This document shows, piece by piece, positions 53,317-63,084 of a stretch of DNA of 64,000 nucleotides (positions are counted from its first letter, which is position 1; each line of letters starts with the position of its first letter). This DNA comes from Paenibacillus sp. MMS20-IR301 (GTDB lineage Bacteria > Bacillota > Bacilli > Paenibacillales > Paenibacillaceae), in NCBI RefSeq assembly GCF_032302195.1, contig NZ_CP135275.1, positions 558,001-622,000 of the forward strand. The letters run 5' to 3'. The position numbers were made by a program, and so were the translations under genes. The notes under the pieces are model-generated. The model was not told the DNA's origin. It did no database searches and was given only the letters and a program-made list of their open reading frames with translations.

Positions 53317-54915
53317 TCACTCCGCATTGCTGCGGAACTGGTTGGGGGTGATACCTTTATACTTTTTGAACACCTGGTAGAAGTATTTCGTGTCATTGTA
53401 CCCGGACTGCAGCGCGATATCCTCAATCCGCATGCCCGGGTCCTTGAACAGCAGGCAGGCACGCTCGATGCGGACCTTGTGCAGATAGTCGGTGAAGCTG
53501 ATTTTGAGCTGCTGCTTGAACAGCAGGCTAAGGTAACCCGGGGTAATGTAGATTTCCCGCGCGACAATCTCGCGGTTGATGTCCTTCATATAGTTCTGCT
53601 CGATGTACAGCTTGGCCGATTCAAGCAGCTTGTTGCTGTTCTTCTTGGAGGACAAATGCTCGCTGACTCTGAGGGCAGTCTCCAGCAGCGACTGGAAAAT
53701 ATTATCCAGACTGGAGCGGGACAGGACATGAATCAGCTCGGTCAGATTTTGCCCGAACACCTTATTCACGTTGACGTTGTTCTCAATACACAGCTTGTAC
53801 AGGGCGAAGAACAGCGCGAAGCTCGATTTGATCACCTGGTCCCGCGACACGGTTTCGGGCTGCAGTGCCACATTAAACAGCGACAGCATCTCGGTGATTT
53901 CCTCGCTGGAGCCGCTGCGGACAGCCTTCAGCACCTCCTGCTCCTCATGCAGAGGATAGGAGGACTGGGAGGATTCATCATCGAACTCCCCGCTGAACTC
54001 GACGATTTTGCCGGTGCCGGTATAGTTCCGGGTGTTAAGCGCCTGTGAAGCCTCCAGGAAGGAACGCCGCAGATGCTGGATGTTATGATCCAGGCTGCCG
54101 ATTCCGGCGGAGACGGTGAACTTCAGATAGCTTGCGATATTATCCTGGATAATCCGGATATAGCCGCTTAACTCTTCATGATCGAGCAGATCATCGGTGT
54201 TCAGCACAAGGACTATATCATCCTGATGTTCAAAAGCGGTACATACGATAGACTCCGGCAGGGATTCCTCGCAGATATTTTTCAGGCCGTATTTGAGCAA
54301 CTCGGTGTCCTCATGCAGATACTTCTGGTGCAGCTGCTGGAAGTTGTCGATCCGCAGCAGAATCACCCCGTACATCATGTAGGGGAAGACCAGATTGTTC
54401 ATTTTCAGATTGGCCAGCAGCCGGGAGTAGGAGGAGCTTTCGGTCAGGATCAGCTGGCTTAATGTCTTCTCCTTCAAGAGCGGGAGGCTCTCACGGAAGC
54501 CCTGGCGCAGATGCTCAAGCGAAGTAATCTCCAGCTTCTCTGAACGGATCTGCTCCGTGATGGCGAGAATCGTATTCAGAATCTCCTGTCTCCGGCTCGG
54601 CTTCAGCAGATAGTTGCTGGCTCCGACCCGGATGGCTTTCTGGGCGTAGGCAAAATCATCATACCCGCTCATAATGACCGATTTGATATGCGGGTACTTC
54701 GCAGATACGGCAGAAATCAGCTCCAGCCCGTCCATCTGCGGCATGCGGATATCGGTCAGCATAATATCTACCGGATGGCTGCTTAAGATTTCCAGTGCCT
54801 CCTGTCCGTCCCGGGCTTCTGCCACAATGCTGATGCCGTGGGCCTGCCAGTCGATCAATGTTCTGATGCCCACCCGGGCCCGTTCCTCATCATCCACGAT
54901 AATCATATTAAACAT
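53317..54915 (-). CDS. Response regulator, YesN type (receiver plus AraC HTH)
   Basis: 532 residues. The receiver (1-120) starts MFNMIIVDDEERARVG, with the phospho-acceptor in IMLTDIRMPQMDG and Lys in YLLKPSRR. The AraC double helix-turn-helix is at about 430-530 (IYITPGYLSLLFKQQLK, QSGYNDTKYFYQVFKKYKG). AAGGAGG lies eight bases before the ATG at 54915. Its kinase is at 55315, but 399 non-coding bases separate the two, unlike the overlapping or closely linked pairs elsewhere in the window. It should regulate the importer and beta-galactosidase at 57351-62564. Confidence 0.94.
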   Translation of the reverse strand: MFNMIIVDDEERARVGIRTLIDWQAHGISIVAEARDGQEALEILSSHPVDIMLTDIRMPQMDGLELISAVSAKYPHIKSVIMSGYDDFAYAQKAIRVGASNYLLKPSRRQEILNTILAITEQIRSEKLEITSLEHLRQGFRESLPLLKEKTLSQLILTESSSYSRLLANLKMNNLVFPYMMYGVILLRIDNFQQLHQKYLHEDTELLKYGLKNICEESLPESIVCTAFEHQDDIVLVLNTDDLLDHEELSGYIRIIQDNIASYLKFTVSAGIGSLDHNIQHLRRSFLEASQALNTRNYTGTGKIVEFSGEFDDESSQSSYPLHEEQEVLKAVRSGSSEEITEMLSLFNVALQPETVSRDQVIKSSFALFFALYKLCIENNVNVNKVFGQNLTELIHVLSRSSLDNIFQSLLETALRVSEHLSSKKNSNKLLESAKLYIEQNYMKDINREIVAREIYITPGYLSLLFKQQLKISFTDYLHKVRIERACLLFKDPGMRIEDIALQSGYNDTKYFYQVFKKYKGITPNQFRSNAE

Positions 54916-55314
54916 GGCCGAAGCCTCCTTATAAGACGCATTTAAGTTTGAACGTTATGCTTTATTCGTCACTGCGGCGAACATTTGGACTTCCGGCCGC
55001 TAACGCTTCTGCAGGTTCCTGTGAGCTTGAGCTTTTGAATAGTAAGGAAGCAGAGAATTCATTCTATTGTACTTTGTACAGCAGATCACAGCAAAATCAG
55101 CCCTAAAATAGAATCTATTGTACTTTGTACACTCGTTTCATGAGTTTTTGGCATTCTAAGCTCATTTTCCTGAAAAGCATTGTACGAAATACAATAGAAT
55201 AGTTTTTTCGGGCATTTAGCAATGAATCAAATGTATATAATACAATTGCCCTATTGTTACAGGCGTTCTCCTATCGTTAATAAACTTAAGCTTCCAGTTC
55301 AAGCTATATAGTTG
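54916..55314. other. Non-coding region between kinase and regulator genes
   Basis: 399 bases without a gene. It contains three copies of a TTGTAC-type motif (55061-55200), an AT-rich segment with ATGTATATAATACAAT near 55230, and a GCGGCGAACATTTGGACTTC segment near 54972 that resembles other intergenic elements of this group. No terminator and no strong promoter were recognised. Confidence 0.5.
55061..55200. repeat. Three copies of an ATTCTATTGTAC-type motif, one inverted
   Basis: ATTCTATTGTACTTTGTACA at 55061-55080 and AATCTATTGTACTTTGTACA at 55112-55131 are direct copies. ATTGTACGAAATACAATAGA from 55179 is the inverted, diverged copy, whose complement reads TCTATTGTATTTCGTACAAT. Each contains a small palindrome (TTGTAC-TTT-GTACA or TTGTA-TTTCG-TACAA). 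Related motifs occur at 17936 and 17991. Confidence 0.65.
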
Positions 55315-57126
55315 TCACTGTTCTACCTCAATATCCATAATCGCCGGAATGACGATCTCCACGCGGGTGCCCTCTCCCGGGACACTCGAATAATTCAGGG
55401 TGAAATCGCCCTTATAGAAATGCTTCAGCCGGTCGTATACATTCTGGACCGCATACCCCCCGACATCCGGGGCTGTATACACATCCGATTCCTCGCGGTC
55501 CTTGAGAATATTCTGCAGCGTCTCGCTGCTCATCCCGCCCCCGTTATCCTCAATGACAAAGACAAGCTTGTCCCCGGTTAATTGCCCGCTGATGCTTACT
55601 CTGCCGCCGCCGCGTTTCTGCTCAATGCCGTGAACGAGTGCGTTCTCAATAAATGGCTGCAGGCTGAGCTTCAGAATAACGAAGGCTTCCAGCTCCGCAG
55701 GAATATCAATGACGAATTCGAGCGACTCCTTGAATCTCATTTTCTGCAGGGAGAGGTACAGCCCGATCAGTTCTTTCTCCTTGGCTACGCTGGTGAAGCT
55801 CTTCCCGCGGTTCAGGCTTAAGCGGAACAGCCGGGAGAGGTTGATCACCATCTCGCTGATCTTGTCCTGCCCGGAGGACTCCGCCTCCCAAAAAATCGTA
55901 TCCAGCATGTTATACAAAAAGTGGGGATTGATCTGCGACTGCAATGCTTTTAACTCTGCTTCCTGCTCCTTGAGCTTGAGCAGATAGGCATCGTCCACAA
56001 GCGCCTTGATGTTCGCCACCATGTTATTGTATCCCCGGCTCAGCTGGCCGATCTCATCCCAGTACTTGATGTTAACCTTCTCGTCGAATTGGCCGTTCTG
56101 GAAACGCCGCATTGACAGCAGCAGCGTCTTAATCGGTGCCGTCAGGAACGAGGAGAAAAACATCAGCAGGGGTATACTAAGCACCAGACTGGCCAGAATC
56201 ATCACCAGCACAGCGGATTTAATCGAGCTAAGCTCTTCCGTTAAGGAACTGAGCGGCACACTGTACAGCGTAATCCAGCCGTCCTCGTTGATATTGTAAT
56301 TCAGCAGCGTATCCCCGCCTTTAATATTGACGATGGTGGAGCCCGAGAGAACGCCTGCTGCCGCCTGCTTCAGCACGAAATCGACAGCTTTGGGACTATA
56401 GGTTTCTTTGCCTGCGGCCAGCAGCTGCTCCCCGTGCTCATTCAGAATCAGGATGCCATGGTCCTGATCATAGAGATTCGTCAGGTAAGTCTTGCGGATC
56501 GTCTCCAGATTGATGCCGACGAAGACAAAGCCGATCCGGTTGCCGTTGACAATATCGCGGATAATCCGGGTCATCCCCAGCTTCTCGTTGCGGTTGCTCT
56601 GGATGAACACATTATTCTCCCGGGTCAGCGGGAACCAGTAGGAGGCGCCGTTTAAGGCAACGGTCTCTTTATAGATTGCATTATTAATAATAGTATCGAA
56701 GCTGTTAGCCCCGCTGCTGTCATCGGTTGCGACTTGAAATATAGGTGTCGGGACGCTCCCGTAGAGGGACAGGTAATCGAAATTTCCGGTTACGAGCATC
56801 TGGTTCATCATTGAGGCGGTCGGCCCGTTATAGAATTGGTTCTCGATCTCTACAGAATCCGCAGTATTGTTTCTTAAGGTCTCCTGCACGACGGACGCCA
56901 GGCTGAAGACGGTAACCCAGTCGGCGATGGTCTTTTGCATCCGGGAGAGGTTGCTGTTGATCTGCTTCAGGACACTCTGGTTGGAATTGCTTACTTTATT
57001 GATAATCTGCTTCTTGGAGATCGAGTAGGAATACCCGCCAATGGAGAAGGTGACCGCTGTAATCAGCAGGAAAATAAGGATCGTTATCTTATATCGCAGA
57101 TTCAGATTCAAGTAGAAACGCAGCAT
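55315..57126 (-). CDS. Sensor histidine kinase, YesM type
   Basis: 603 residues. The ATG at 57126 (MLRFYLNLNLRYKITIL) has AAAGG upstream; the open frame back to 57240 has none. The first membrane segment is at 14-33, an extracellular sensor extends to about 300, and a second segment reads AVLVMILASLVLSIPLLMFF. HAMP follows, then QINPHFLYNMLDTI (His402) and the ATPase domain (IENALVHGIEQKRG, IEDNGGGMSSE). It is divergent from the importer/GH42 operon at 57351 and probably senses the sugar bound by its lipoprotein. The regulator at 53317 is the partner. Confidence 0.94.
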   Translation of the reverse strand: MLRFYLNLNLRYKITILIFLLITAVTFSIGGYSYSISKKQIINKVSNSNQSVLKQINSNLSRMQKTIADWVTVFSLASVVQETLRNNTADSVEIENQFYNGPTASMMNQMLVTGNFDYLSLYGSVPTPIFQVATDDSSGANSFDTIINNAIYKETVALNGASYWFPLTRENNVFIQSNRNEKLGMTRIIRDIVNGNRIGFVFVGINLETIRKTYLTNLYDQDHGILILNEHGEQLLAAGKETYSPKAVDFVLKQAAAGVLSGSTIVNIKGGDTLLNYNINEDGWITLYSVPLSSLTEELSSIKSAVLVMILASLVLSIPLLMFFSSFLTAPIKTLLLSMRRFQNGQFDEKVNIKYWDEIGQLSRGYNNMVANIKALVDDAYLLKLKEQEAELKALQSQINPHFLYNMLDTIFWEAESSGQDKISEMVINLSRLFRLSLNRGKSFTSVAKEKELIGLYLSLQKMRFKESLEFVIDIPAELEAFVILKLSLQPFIENALVHGIEQKRGGGRVSISGQLTGDKLVFVIEDNGGGMSSETLQNILKDREESDVYTAPDVGGYAVQNVYDRLKHFYKGDFTLNYSSVPGEGTRVEIVIPAIMDIEVEQ

Positions 57127-57350
57127 GGGATCACTGACCTTTGCCTTAAGAGTAGATAAGAATACAGCAGCTGTGCACTGTTCATTAATAGTATGCCAAA
57201 GTACCGGAGATAAACAAGGCTCACGGGAAGGAGTCGACAATTTTAAACTTTACTCTCTTTTTCTCTACTGACCGCCTTCAGGGATCTCTGTTACGATGTT
57301 GTCAGCACAAAGAAGCCAAGCCAGTTCAACATAAACTAGGGGGAGATTAC

Positions 57351-58703
57351 ATGGTTAAGAATACAAAGTCCAAACGGAATATAACGCTGATTGCGGCGCT
57401 TGCGGCAGTCTCAGTACTCAGTGCATGCGGCAATAATAACAGCGGCGGGAATGCAGCCGGCAGCAGCACAGACGGTAATGCGGCAGGAAGCGCAGGAGAG
57501 CAGGTTACCCTCCGTCTCTTCTCGAACCTCCCGGACCGTAAGTCCGGCCAGGGCCTGGCTGAGCAGATGGTCATCGACAATTATACGAAAGAGAATCCTA
57601 ATGTAAAAATCGAACTCGAAACGCTCGCCGAGGAGCCGTTCAAGAACAAGCTGAAAGCCTATATGGCTTCCAATGAGGCACTGGACATCACCATGGTACA
57701 CGGCGGAGCGGAACTGAACACACTGGTCCAGGCCGGTTATGTCAAAGAGCTTGATCCCGCAGAGTATGAGGGCGAAACTTACAACTTCCTGCCAGGCGTG
57801 TACAAGTCCTTCACCTTCAACGATAAATTGTATGGTCTTCCGCGCAACAGTGATTATGAGGTTATCTACTACAACAAAAAAATATTTGCCGACAATGGTG
57901 TGAATGTGCCGACCACCTATGCGGAGCTGCTGGATGCGGCTAAGCAATTCCGTGCCAAGGGCATTGAGCCGATGTCGGTTAACGGTAAAGATCTGTGGAG
58001 CTTCGCAGCCTTCTTCCAGGATCTTGTGATCCGGGTGAGCGGTGACCAGAGCCTGACACTGGATGCGGTAGACCAGAAGAAGAGCTTTACAACAGATGAA
58101 AGCTTCATTACAGCAGCTAAGCTGCTTGGGGAAGCAAGAGATGCTAAGCTGTTCCAGGAATCGTTCATGACGGCAGACTACGGTGCATCCCAGAACTTAT
58201 TCACGCAAGGAAGAGCGGCCATGTGGTACATGGGTTCATGGGAAGCCGGAATGGCTACCAATGAAAGCTTGTCCGAAGACTTCCGCAATAATGTGGCTGT
58301 ACTGAAATTCCCGGTTGTCGACGGCGGCAAGGGCAAGGATACAGACCTGCTGGCCTGGAACGGCGGCGGCTACTCGCTGGTCAGCAGCTCCAAGCATCCG
58401 GAAGAAGCCAAGAAGTTCTTCGATTACCTGATGAGAGCAGATCAGTGGGCCAAAACGGTCTGGGATACAGGCGCGGCAGTGCCTGCCCAGAAATATGAGC
58501 TTACCGGCAGTGAAAGCGGGCTGCAGCAACAGCTGACTGAAGTGCTTACCGGAGCGACCACTACAGCAGGGTCCCTTGGCCTTGATTATGGCACACCGAA
58601 GTTCAAAGATGACGGCCAGAATGCCTTCGGCAAGTTCTTCGCCGGCGGATCGACACCTGAAGAGCTGCTGGCAGAACTGCAAAAAGCAGCGGAATCTCAA
58701 TAA
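57351..58703 (+). CDS. Extracellular sugar-binding lipoprotein (family 1 solute-binding protein)
   Basis: A 450-residue lipoprotein with lipobox VLSAC (Cys26) and a Gly/Asn/Ser linker. The mature part is a type 1 binding protein (YGLPRNSDYEVIYYNKKIFA, the standard block, and AAMWYMGSWEAGMATNESL near residue 290). TAGGGGGAG before the ATG sets the start. It precedes two permeases and a GH42 enzyme, so a beta-galactoside or galacto-oligosaccharide is the probable ligand. Confidence 0.94.
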   Translation: MVKNTKSKRNITLIAALAAVSVLSACGNNNSGGNAAGSSTDGNAAGSAGEQVTLRLFSNLPDRKSGQGLAEQMVIDNYTKENPNVKIELETLAEEPFKNKLKAYMASNEALDITMVHGGAELNTLVQAGYVKELDPAEYEGETYNFLPGVYKSFTFNDKLYGLPRNSDYEVIYYNKKIFADNGVNVPTTYAELLDAAKQFRAKGIEPMSVNGKDLWSFAAFFQDLVIRVSGDQSLTLDAVDQKKSFTTDESFITAAKLLGEARDAKLFQESFMTADYGASQNLFTQGRAAMWYMGSWEAGMATNESLSEDFRNNVAVLKFPVVDGGKGKDTDLLAWNGGGYSLVSSSKHPEEAKKFFDYLMRADQWAKTVWDTGAAVPAQKYELTGSESGLQQQLTEVLTGATTTAGSLGLDYGTPKFKDDGQNAFGKFFAGGSTPEELLAELQKAAESQ

Positions 58704-58729
58704 ACAAATATAGAGAGTGAAAGGGGACA

Positions 58730-58749
58730 GGGCAGGAAGCTTCTTGCCC
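58730..58749 (+). other. Intercistronic hairpin after the binding-protein gene
   Basis: GGGCAGGAA and TTCTTGCCC pair over nine positions with one wobble, and AGAGAG/TTCTCT on the flanks can extend the stem. It sits between the lipoprotein and permease genes, as in the other three importers. Confidence 0.6.
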
Positions 58750-58781
58750 TTCTCTAATCTCAAGGATGGAGTGAGACTTCC

Positions 58782-59672
58782 ATGCAAAAAGTATTCAATA
58801 ATAAAACCGCCATATTCCTGTTCGTCTTTCCGGGAATTCTCTTATTCGCACTGACTTTTCTCGTTCCAATCTTTCTTAGCGGCTACTACTCCCTGAGAGA
58901 TACACTGGCGCCGGGCACACCCTCTACCTTCACAGGCTTTGCTAACTATACACAGCTTCTGTTCCACGACAGCCGGTTCTGGCTGGCTTTACGCAATGCG
59001 ATTCTGCTCGGACTCGGCTTTATCTTCATTCAGCATCCGATTGCCATCTTTTTCGCCATCATGCTGGACCGCCTGGGCGGGAAAGCGGAGAAGTGGTTCA
59101 GAACGATCTTTTTCATCCCGTGCGTTATTTCTGTAGTCGTTATTTCGAAAATGTGGCTGTCCCTGCTGGACCCTACCTTCGGCGCCTTCAACAAGCTGCT
59201 CGATACGCTGGGCCTGGGCATGCTGAAGCATGCGTGGCTGGGCGACAGCAGTACGGCACTCGTGACGATGCTGTTCATCCTGATCTGGGCCGGATTCGGC
59301 TGGGGGCTGCTGTTCTACTATGCGGGCCTCAAAGGAATTCCGGATGAAATGTATGAAGCGGCATCCCTGGACGGGGCGTCCGGCTTCAAATTACATCTGC
59401 GGATTACTGTTCCGCTGCTCTCACCGGTCATTACGGTGCAGATAACACTGGCAATGATTACTGCCTTGAAGCAAATGGAAACCGTGTTCCTGACCACCAA
59501 CGGCGGTCCCGGCGACTCCACGCAGTTCCTGGCTGTATACCTATATAACAAAGCCTTCTCGGCCAGCCAATACGGCTATGCCAATGCGATTTCGATTCTC
59601 TTCATTATCGTCTGTCTGCTGGCGACCTACCTCAGCAGCAAACTTACCCGCAGTGATGCTACGGAATTCTAA
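58782..59672 (+). CDS. ABC transporter permease, MsmF type
   Basis: A 296-residue membrane protein with six segments, starting MQKVFNNKTAIFLFVFPGIL behind a GGAGTGAG site. The coupling loop reads EAASLDGASGFKLHLRITVP, and the MalF-type block FLTTNGGPGDSTQFLAVYLY precedes the last segments. It works with the permease at 59688 to import the ligand of the lipoprotein at 57351. Confidence 0.94.
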   Translation: MQKVFNNKTAIFLFVFPGILLFALTFLVPIFLSGYYSLRDTLAPGTPSTFTGFANYTQLLFHDSRFWLALRNAILLGLGFIFIQHPIAIFFAIMLDRLGGKAEKWFRTIFFIPCVISVVVISKMWLSLLDPTFGAFNKLLDTLGLGMLKHAWLGDSSTALVTMLFILIWAGFGWGLLFYYAGLKGIPDEMYEAASLDGASGFKLHLRITVPLLSPVITVQITLAMITALKQMETVFLTTNGGPGDSTQFLAVYLYNKAFSASQYGYANAISILFIIVCLLATYLSSKLTRSDATEF

Positions 59673-59687
59673 GGAGGCAACAACACC

Positions 59688-60512
59688 ATGAAAAAAAGCA
59701 CGAAAATCATACTATGGGTGTTCTTCCTTATTGTCGCCCTGGTTCAACTGTTCCCGTTAATCTGGCTGGTCGATTTCTCGTTCCTCAGCAGCAATGAATT
59801 CTATTCCTCAAGCATCCTGAAATGGCCGTCTGATCCGCAGTGGCAGAATTACATCAATGCCTGGGTGGACGGGAAATTCCTGCGGTATTTCCTTAACAGC
59901 GCATTTGTTACTACCGTTACAATCCTGCTGACAGTTGTGCTATCCTTAACACTGGGGTATGCGTTTACCCGGATGCAGTGGAGGTTCCGCTCTATCTTTT
60001 TCACCATTATTCTGCTTGGTATTATGATTCCTATTCATGCCACACTGCTGCCTAACTTTGCGATCTTCAAGGCGCTCGGCCTGACGAATTCCTATCTGGG
60101 GCTGATTCTGCCGTACACTGCGGTATCTGTACCTATGGGGACATTCATTCTGACCGGATTCCTGAAGAGTATCCCGAAAGCGATGGAAGAGTCGGCGGTG
60201 GTTGACGGAGCGGGGATTTACCGGATTGTGTTCCAGATTATCGCCCCGCTTACCGCGCCTGCACTTGTAACGGTTGTTGTAACCACGTTCCTGAACTGCT
60301 GGAATGAATTCATTATGGCTTCCACCTTCCTGAGCAAGGATGCACTGAAAACGCTGCCGTTCTCGGTCATGAACTTTGCCGGCCAGTATTCTTCGGATTA
60401 TGGCTCACAGTTTGCGGTCATGGTGCTGACCTCGATCCCGGCAATTATTATCTATGCCATCTTCAATGAACAGATTACGAAAGGCGTTACCGCCGGTGCT
60501 GTTAAAGGTTAA
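59688..60512 (+). CDS. ABC transporter permease, MsmG type
   Basis: A 274-residue membrane protein with six segments, 15 bases after its partner and behind AAGGAGG. The coupling loop reads ESAVVDGAGIYRIVFQIIAP, so the EAA motif has Ser at its second position, unlike the other seven permeases in the window. The C-terminus FNEQITKGVTAGAVKG is typical for MalG-type subunits. Confidence 0.94.
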   Translation: MKKSTKIILWVFFLIVALVQLFPLIWLVDFSFLSSNEFYSSSILKWPSDPQWQNYINAWVDGKFLRYFLNSAFVTTVTILLTVVLSLTLGYAFTRMQWRFRSIFFTIILLGIMIPIHATLLPNFAIFKALGLTNSYLGLILPYTAVSVPMGTFILTGFLKSIPKAMEESAVVDGAGIYRIVFQIIAPLTAPALVTVVVTTFLNCWNEFIMASTFLSKDALKTLPFSVMNFAGQYSSDYGSQFAVMVLTSIPAIIIYAIFNEQITKGVTAGAVKG

Positions 60513-60551
60513 ACGTGCCCGGCCGGATTAATTACAATCAGGAGGACAACC

Positions 60552-62564
60552 ATGGATCACTTGTTATACGGGGTCGCTTATTACGACGAGTATATGCCGT
60601 ACGACCGTCTGGATGAAGATATCCGGATGATGCAGGAAGCGGGAATTAACACCGTGCGCATTGCGGAATCTACCTGGAGTACTCATGAACCCCAGAATGG
60701 CGTATTTAACTTCAGCTCGGTCAAAAGAGTGCTGGATGCCATGCATGCCGCCGGAATTCATGTCATCGTAGGCACGCCTACTTACGCGATTCCTGCATGG
60801 ATGGTCAAGGAGCATCCGGATGTGCTGGCCGTTACGGCGAAGGGGGAAGGGAAATACGGGGCGCGGCAGATTATGGATATTACCCATCCGGTCTACCTCT
60901 TCTATGCAGAGCGGATGATCCGCAAGCTGATGGAGCAGGTGCATAAGCATCCTGCCGTAATCGGTTACCAGATTGATAATGAAACGAAGCATTATGAGAC
61001 GGCCGGGCCGAATGTGCAGCTGAGGTTCGTTAAATATATGCGGGAAACCTATGGAACCCTTGAGGCGGTCAATCACAAGTTCGGCCTCGATTACTGGAGT
61101 AACCGGATCGACAGCTGGGAGGACTTCCCGTCCATGGTTGGCACAATCAACGGCAGCCTGGGCGCCGAGTTTGCCAAATTCCAGCGCGGGCTGGTGAATG
61201 AATTCCTGGCCTGGCAGCTCGGGATTGTGGGTGAATATAAGCAGCCGGGGCAGTTTACGACACATAATTTCGATTTTGAGTGGCGGGGGCATTCGTTTGG
61301 CGTACAGCCTTCGGTGGATCATTTTGCGGCGTCCCAGCCCTTCGACATTGCCGGTGTAGATATTTATCATCCGTCCCAGGATAATCTTACCGGTGCGGAA
61401 ATTTCCTTCGGGGGAGATATTACCCGCTCGCTGAAGCAGAATAACTATTTCGTCCTGGAGACCCAGGCGCAGGCTTTCCCGGAATGGACGCCTTACCCCG
61501 GGCAGCTGCGGCTGCAGGCGTTCAGCCACTTAGGTTCCGGCGCGTCGATGGTTGCCTACTGGCACTGGCATTCGATCCATAATTCCTTCGAGACATACTG
61601 GAAAGGGCTGCTCAGCCACGATTTCCTGCCTAACCCGGTATATAAGGAAGCGCAGACGATCGGTGCGGACTTTAAGCGGTTGAGTCCTCAGCTGATTGGA
61701 CTGAAGAAGACCAGCAAAGTGGCTGTAATGGTCAGCAACGAAGCATTGTCGGCCATTGAATGGTTCAAGCTGCCCGGCGGCGTCATTTACAATGATGTGG
61801 TCCGCTGGATGTACGACGAGCTCTACAAGATGAATATTGCCTGCGATTTCATCCAGCCTTCCAGCACCCGCTTGCACGACTACGAGCTGATTGTAGTTCC
61901 GGCCCTGTATGCCGTCTCTGACGAGGCGCTGCAGAACCTGAACGAGTATGTCCGCAGCGGCGGCCATGCCGTCTACTCCTTCAAGAGCGGATTTACCGAT
62001 GAGCAGGTGAAGGTGCGGCATACCGCACAGCCGGGCGTAATTCATGAAGCCTGCGGAGTGACTTACAGTCATTTTGCTACGCCGAATGCGGCTGCCGGGC
62101 TTACCGGCAAGCTGTTCCCGGAAGGAACGGAGGCAGGTGTGCACACTGTCAAGACATGGATGGAAATGCTGGTTGCAGCGGATTCTGCCGAAGTACTGGC
62201 CAGCTACGATCATCCGCAGTGGGGTGAATATGCGGCGGTTACGCGGAATGCGTCCGGGAAGGGGACGGCTACCTATATCGGCTGTATGACGGAGCCGGCC
62301 GCGCTTGCGGTGATCCTGCAGGATGCCGTCAAGAATGCCGGATTATGGGGTGAGGACCAGCAGCTGGTATTCCCGCTCATCGTGAAGACCGGTGTGAACG
62401 GCCGGGGCAATACGATCCGTTACTACTATAACTATTCAGCGCAGCCTGTGACCTTTAAATACGGGTATGGAGCAGGGCAGGAGCTGTTGTCCGGGAGTCC
62501 GGTGGCGCCTGGTGAGGAGCTGGAGCTTGAGCCTTGGGGCTTAAGGATTATTAGTCAGGAGTAA
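60552..62564 (+). CDS. Beta-galactosidase, GH42
   Basis: A 670-residue cytoplasmic enzyme, AGGAGG before the ATG. The GH42 barrel begins LLYGVAYYDEYMPYDRLDED and carries the acid/base Glu144 in GYQIDNETKH and nucleophile Glu303 in LETQAQAF. The trimerisation domain follows at about 385-600, and a small C-terminal beta domain ends the chain. It releases beta-galactose from oligosaccharides brought in by the importer upstream, 40 bases away, as the last gene of that operon. Together with the GH36 and GH59-like enzymes it indicates that galactose-containing glycans are a main food source here. Confidence 0.95.
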   Translation: MDHLLYGVAYYDEYMPYDRLDEDIRMMQEAGINTVRIAESTWSTHEPQNGVFNFSSVKRVLDAMHAAGIHVIVGTPTYAIPAWMVKEHPDVLAVTAKGEGKYGARQIMDITHPVYLFYAERMIRKLMEQVHKHPAVIGYQIDNETKHYETAGPNVQLRFVKYMRETYGTLEAVNHKFGLDYWSNRIDSWEDFPSMVGTINGSLGAEFAKFQRGLVNEFLAWQLGIVGEYKQPGQFTTHNFDFEWRGHSFGVQPSVDHFAASQPFDIAGVDIYHPSQDNLTGAEISFGGDITRSLKQNNYFVLETQAQAFPEWTPYPGQLRLQAFSHLGSGASMVAYWHWHSIHNSFETYWKGLLSHDFLPNPVYKEAQTIGADFKRLSPQLIGLKKTSKVAVMVSNEALSAIEWFKLPGGVIYNDVVRWMYDELYKMNIACDFIQPSSTRLHDYELIVVPALYAVSDEALQNLNEYVRSGGHAVYSFKSGFTDEQVKVRHTAQPGVIHEACGVTYSHFATPNAAAGLTGKLFPEGTEAGVHTVKTWMEMLVAADSAEVLASYDHPQWGEYAAVTRNASGKGTATYIGCMTEPAALAVILQDAVKNAGLWGEDQQLVFPLIVKTGVNGRGNTIRYYYNYSAQPVTFKYGYGAGQELLSGSPVAPGEELELEPWGLRIISQE

Positions 62565-62581
62565 TGCTTTTATAGTAGAGA

Positions 62582-62627
62582 AAAAAGGATATAGTCCAGG
62601 GGCAATCCCTTGAGCTATATCCTTTTT
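62582..62627. terminator. Bidirectional intrinsic terminator
   Basis: AAAAAGGATATAG and CTATATCCTTTTT form a perfect 13-bp stem around a 20-base loop that itself pairs as GGG/CCC. It has runs of A and T on both sides, so it can end the GH42 operon and the leftward gene at 62662. Confidence 0.9.
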
Positions 62628-62661
62628 GTGTATTGGAGCGTGCTGCTCTGCTATAGGCGGA

Positions 62662-63084
62662 CTAGAGCGTGATTGTCTCCATTTGCATATGACCCATTGT
62701 TACAATTGCTTCATTGAAATGAAATTCATATACCTCAAACATCGGGCCTGCTTCCTTCAGCGTAAAAGCAAACGACGGGTTGTTCTTCGTGAAGCCTGCT
62801 TCCAGGTCATAGACGGAATGCTCGCTTTTCTTGACTGTAGCATCGGTTACCCGGACCAGCCGGCCGGTTGCCGCTTCGGGAAGCGTAGTGAAGGCTATTT
62901 TGTCATTCGCTGCGAATTCTGCTGTTTTGGGCGACTGCTTGAAGGTTGAGACATATACAATACCTTGATCAGCATCGTAGAAGTGGCTCATTACTCTGAC
63001 ATTCGGTTTATTATCCGCGGATGTTGCCAGTGCAAGATGCCCGCTGACCTCCATTATTTCTTTGAAGCCTTGTACATAATCCAT
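62662..63084 (-). CDS. Pyridoxamine 5'-phosphate oxidase-like FMN-binding protein
   Basis: 140 residues with the split-barrel fold of the PNPOx-like family: GHLALATSADNKPNVRVMSH at the start, GIVYVSTFKQSPKTAEFAAN in the middle and the barrel strand KIAFTTLPE. Such small proteins bind FMN or a related cofactor, and most have no known substrate. AAGGGAG lies eight bases before the ATG at 63084. It is divergent from a WYL-type regulator at 63205, which may control it. Confidence 0.9.
   Translation of the reverse strand: MDYVQGFKEIMEVSGHLALATSADNKPNVRVMSHFYDADQGIVYVSTFKQSPKTAEFAANDKIAFTTLPEAATGRLVRVTDATVKKSEHSVYDLEAGFTKNNPSFAFTLKEAGPMFEVYEFHFNEAIVTMGHMQMETITL

Noticed and set aside
60564..61529. 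321-codon open frame antisense to the GH42 gene
   Set aside because: It is opposite the catalytic barrel of a well-supported beta-galactosidase, and no domain is visible.
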